A DNA stretch of 64,000 nt. Source: Tupaia tana. Taxonomy: Eukaryota > Chordata > Mammalia > Scandentia > Tupaiidae. Made by a program: the position numbers and the translations under genes. Below the pieces are notes generated by a model, which was not told the DNA's origin, did no database searches, and saw nothing but the letters and a program-made list of their open reading frames with translations. Below, piece by piece: positions 60,950 to 64,000 of the stretch (position 1 is the first letter of the stretch; the number at the start of each line of letters is the position of its first letter). The stretch is taken from NCBI GenBank assembly GCA_026018925.1, contig JAKSZU010000016.1, positions 33,227,377 through 33,291,376 of the forward strand, given 5' to 3'.

Positions 60950-61309
60950 AATTAAATGCAGACACACAGAAACAAGAGTTCAGAAACTAAGAAAATGGGC
61001 AATTTAATTGTAGGGACGAAGTCTGGAGTTGAGTATTATATCCCAGAGCTCAATCTGGAAAATTGAACCTCAACAGAAACAGAAGAAAATTAAGTACATG
61101 AGACTGAACTGATGAAACAGCATTCTATGACTTGACTAAAATATTGCTGCTTTTCTTCTAAGCTTTGTTGTCCGGTTTTAGGGATTTTTGTCCTGTCTTG
61201 AGCTGTCAATGGATTCATGTACCTAATATTTGAACAGAATACTAACCTTGAAACCTTAAGTTTCAAGGAAATATCCTTACCAGTTCAAAACTGCTTTTCT
61301 TGAAACCAT

Positions 61310-61610
61310 CAGCTGAACTTGCTATTGTAAATAGTTAGATTACTTATGATATTGTGTGATCAATGAAATGTCGGGAGAAAAGGAATTGAAGATAACTGTA
61401 GACAGCAGAGATAGTGTAATAAGAGAGTGGAATAGAGCAGAGGGTCAGACATGGGGTAAAAAAATATACACATGAAAGTAGAAATGGAATATTATAGATG
61501 ATAACATGTATGATTAAGCCACTATCCAGTTTACTCTAGATGGGAAACCACATTTTGTATGTTGTGATGATGCTCAGGGAATGAATGTAAATTAGTAGAA
61601 AAAAATTTTT
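61310..61610 (+). repeat. 3' module of the HAL1-like element, copy 1
   Basis: CAGCTGAACTTGCTATTG, AGAGGGTCAGACATGGGG, GATTAAGCCACTATCCAG, CATTTTGTATGTTGTGATGA and GAATGAATGTAAATTAG. The same order recurs in copy 2. Confidence 0.8.
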
Positions 61611-61756
61611 CAGAAAAAAAAGGGGGGCATTAAAAATACCTATCTGATGACTGCAGTAAGCTATATAGCCCTAGGTAGGTGCTACTTTATAGTATGTTCA
61701 TTCTACTCACTGAGGTTTATGCCTAAAGTCAGACTTGTGTTCATGGATATGTATAT

Positions 61757-62075
61757 TTCAGCTGTGCTTGCTATTGAAAATATTTAGATTTATTAAGATA
61801 TTTAGTGAAACAATAAAATAGGGGAGGCAGAGAAAGAAACAATAGATACCAGACACAATGTGGGAGGTGGGTGGGAGATGGCAGAGGGTGAGATAGGGAA
61901 TCAAGGATGGGAAAAAAGGCAAAATATACAGAAAACAAGAAATGGAAAATTATGTGTTGACAATAACACACATCTTGATGTGCTTGATTGAGCCAATATA
62001 CAGTGCACTGTGAATGGAAAAATCTCATTTTGTATGCTATAATGACGTACAGTGAATTAATGTAAATAAATAAAA
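61757..62075 (+). repeat. 3' module of the HAL1-like element, copy 2
   Basis: CAGCTGTGCTTGCTATTG, AGAGGGTGAGATAGGG, GATTGAGCCAATATACAG, CATTTTGTATGCTATAATGA and GAATTAATGTAAATAAATAA, leading directly into the A-rich tail. Confidence 0.8.
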
Positions 62076-62121
62076 AATAAATAAAATATAAAATAAAAAA
62101 AAATGAAAAAATAAAAAGAGT

Positions 62122-62499
62122 TGTATTCTCCCTCCTCTCTTTCTCTATCCCTGTTGGTCCTTTTCTCTCTCCTAGCAGTTTTCAAATGACAGATTTAGTT
62201 CCATTAGTGAGTCATGACATAAATTCAGTAGGTATCCCCAGCATCTTAAGCAATTAGATAGAACAGAAAAGTATGAGAAAGCATAAGGAACAGCAAAAGT
62301 ATGAAATGTGTGTTTCACTGACCTAAGCACATGGAATGAGGCATGGGGTATACAAGCACTCTCTGAGATCTGCCATACTATGACTTCCCAGCTTCATGCT
62401 CTCATGCCATCCTGCTTCTAAGTGTACATAGCACGTGGACTTACATTTATTAGTATTCTTTTGCAATGCATTAACAGAAAACAATTTACTGTTAAAGAA
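62122..62499. other. unassigned non-coding DNA
   Basis: It begins with pyrimidine-rich sequence that may continue the L2 split by the HAL1-like element; nothing else is recognised. Confidence 0.4.
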
Positions 62500-62958
62500 G
62501 TTGTGAGATATGTTTACAATGGAATATTAATCAGGTATGAAAAGAAGAAAATCCTGCTATTTGTAACAACATGCTTAGCATTATGCTAGAAAGCATTAAA
62601 AATGCTAAGTGAGATAAGTCAAGCACAGAATGATAACTAATGCACGTTGTCACATGGCGGATATTACAAAGTCAAACTTACAGTAAAAGACAGAAAAAAG
62701 ATGCTCACTAAGGGTTTGGAGTAAGAAGTGAGAGAATGGGAAGATGTTGGTTAAAGGGATAAACTTTCAGATGAGTAAGTTGTAGAGTTCAGTTATAAGA
62801 TGAACATGTTCATGGGTTCAGTATGGTGACTACAATTAATAATGTTCTGTTGTATACTTGAAAAGTTGCTAAGACAAATTTGTTTTAAATGTTCTTTACA
62901 CACATTCACACAATTAAGATGATAGATGTGTTAATTACATTGATTATGGTAATCATTT

Positions 62959-63215
62959 TTTTTTGAGAGGATTTTTGCTATAGGGCATGTGTGCTCGCCA
63001 GACAGACAGAAAGAGACAGAGAGACAGAAAGCGAGAAATCACCCCCCAGGAAGGATGGCCATGCCGCAATCCCTTCTCCTCCATTCTCCTCTCAGGATCT
63101 TGGGCATGCACACACACATGCCCGGTGTGAGTTTTAAGCCACCGGGTCTGGGATGTGAACTGTGGTCGACCACATGGGAGTCCAGCTACATAACCATTAT
63201 GCTAACTGTTGGTCC
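62959..63215 (-). mobile_element. tRNA-derived SINE, long class
   Basis: GAGGATTTTTGCTATAGGGCATG, full body, GCTAACTGTTGGTCC head complement. TSD TGATTRTGGTAATCATTT at about 62941-62958 and 63216-63233. Confidence 0.95.
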
Positions 63216-63252
63216 TGATTGTGGTAATCATTTTACAATGTATATGTAATGG

Positions 63253-63329
63253 ATTGTTGGGAATTTCATGACACATTTTTCCATAGAAAAACAGAAAAAT
63301 ACATCATAACTTTCCTGATGACCTAGTAT
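63253..63329 (-). mobile_element. short mariner-type MITE, copy C
   Basis: The minus strand starts TACTAGGTCATCAGGAAAGTTATGATGTATTTTTC-like, and the other end carries the complementary arm ATTGTTGGGAATTTCATGAC. It sits within the L1M 3' end at a TA-rich site. Confidence 0.75.
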
Positions 63330-63370
63330 ATTAAATTATCATATTGTACACTTTACTATATAAAAATAAA

Positions 63371-64000
63371 CACTTCTTTCTATAGGTAAAAAAGAAAAAA
63401 ATACTTTGAAATGATTACAGAATTTTAAGAAATTTCAAAAAATATTATAGGGAGTTTCTACATGCCTTTCTTACACTTTCCCTCAATAGCACCAATTTAC
63501 ATTGCTATAGAATGGTCTTAACAACAGAAAGTTGACATCAGTACAGTGTGCTCATTTTATTTTCAGCATTGATTTACTCATATAACTCTCACACCAGGTT
63601 ATAGTCACCTGTAGGGATTACCTTTGGATTCACAAATAAATGAATGGGTTTTCTTGACTCTATGGAAATAGCTTTCAATGGTTATTCATGTATCTGGAGA
63701 AATAGCTTTTCTCTGGGCGAAAGTATCACATCCTATTATGTGTCAAGTAAGTTGCTAGCCCAGTGAGGGATACCAAGTTAAATCTGGGTTTAAGCTTTAG
63801 CTCATACTTAATTCTAGCAACAAATCTCCATTGCATTATTTTCTCTCATTTCCATCTTTACCATTCATGAGTGCATTATTTAATGCTCAAATTCTTAGAT
63901 CAAATATCCTTGGAGTGCTGAATGCTTATGCTAATATGCCTAATGAGAAATAGCATACTGTTCCAAGAACCTACTACTCAAGACAATGATAGGCATCACA
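63371..64000. other. unassigned non-coding DNA
   Basis: AT-rich; no gene or named repeat is recognised. Confidence 0.5.

Larger units (their letters stand above)
59702..62114 (+). mobile_element. HAL1-like half-LINE retrotransposon
   Basis: About 2.4 kb. It has a short T-rich 5' region, an L1-type ORF1 (59959-60949), then about 1.15 kb of 3' sequence without ORF2, and an A-rich tail with AATAAA. No reverse-transcriptase motif appears anywhere between ORF1 and the tail. This is the layout known for HAL1 (half-L1) elements, which rely on L1 for mobility. A possible 7-bp TSD, AAAGAGT, lies at 59695-59701 and 62115-62121; it is short, so the ends are approximate. An alternative is an L1 with an internal deletion of ORF2. 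The single frameshift and otherwise open ORF1 suggest a fairly recent copy. Confidence 0.78.
62500..63370 (+). mobile_element. L1M-type LINE 3' end, sense, interrupted twice
   Basis: CAATGGAATATTAATCAGG, GCTAAGTGAGATAAGTC, GGTGACTACAATTAATAATG, TGTATACTTGAAAAGTTGC, then GTAATCATTTTACAATGTATATG and ATCATATTGTACACTTTA. It is interrupted by a SINE and then by a MITE. Confidence 0.9.

Overview
The window is nuclear DNA from a placental mammal and looks intergenic or deep-intronic. I found no intact host protein-coding gene. Most of it is interspersed repeats of several ages. The organism is most likely a colugo (Dermoptera). The dominant repeat is a tRNA-headed SINE with about 30 copies, which fits my memory of the CYN-SINEs described from colugos. 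A single 7SL-related SINE points to Euarchontoglires, and there are no primate Alu, rodent B1/B2/ID or rabbit C repeats. This assignment is an inference that a repeat-library search would settle.

Layout. 1-7 kb: old unassigned DNA with one SINE, a CA repeat and a Tigger-like relic. 6.9-7.6 kb: a three-layer nest (old SINE, then a polyadenylated retrocopy, then a short SINE). 8-20 kb: SINEs of three structural classes and an antisense L1M 3' end hit by the 7SL-type SINE. 19.3-21.6 kb: two MLT1-type LTR fragments. 21.6-28.4 kb: SINE-poor DNA with one copy at 25.1 kb and an inverted pair of forkhead-like sites. 28.4-30.4 kb and 32.4-34.9 kb: two SINE clusters with serial and nested insertions around sense L1M 3' ends. 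35.3-37.0 kb: a nearly full-length processed pseudogene of HNRNPC. 38-46 kb: MLT1 and mariner-like pieces with SINEs, and a local 34-bp duplication. 47-52 kb: MIR and L2 relics and two MaLR LTRs, one split by a young SINE. 53.7-57.5 kb: mariner-type MITE, two antisense L1M ends, SINEs and one exon-like segment of unknown identity. 59.7-62.1 kb: a half-LINE (HAL1-like) element with an L1 ORF1 but no ORF2. 62.5-63.4 kb: a sense L1M end carrying a SINE and a second-layer MITE.

The only coding traces are retrotransposition products: the HNRNPC retrocopy and the frameshifted L1-type ORF1. The nests and target-site duplications (TSDs) give a relative order: MIR/L2, then L1M/MLT1, then mariner MITEs and older SINEs, then long CpG-rich SINEs. 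The HAL1-like element also looks comparatively young.
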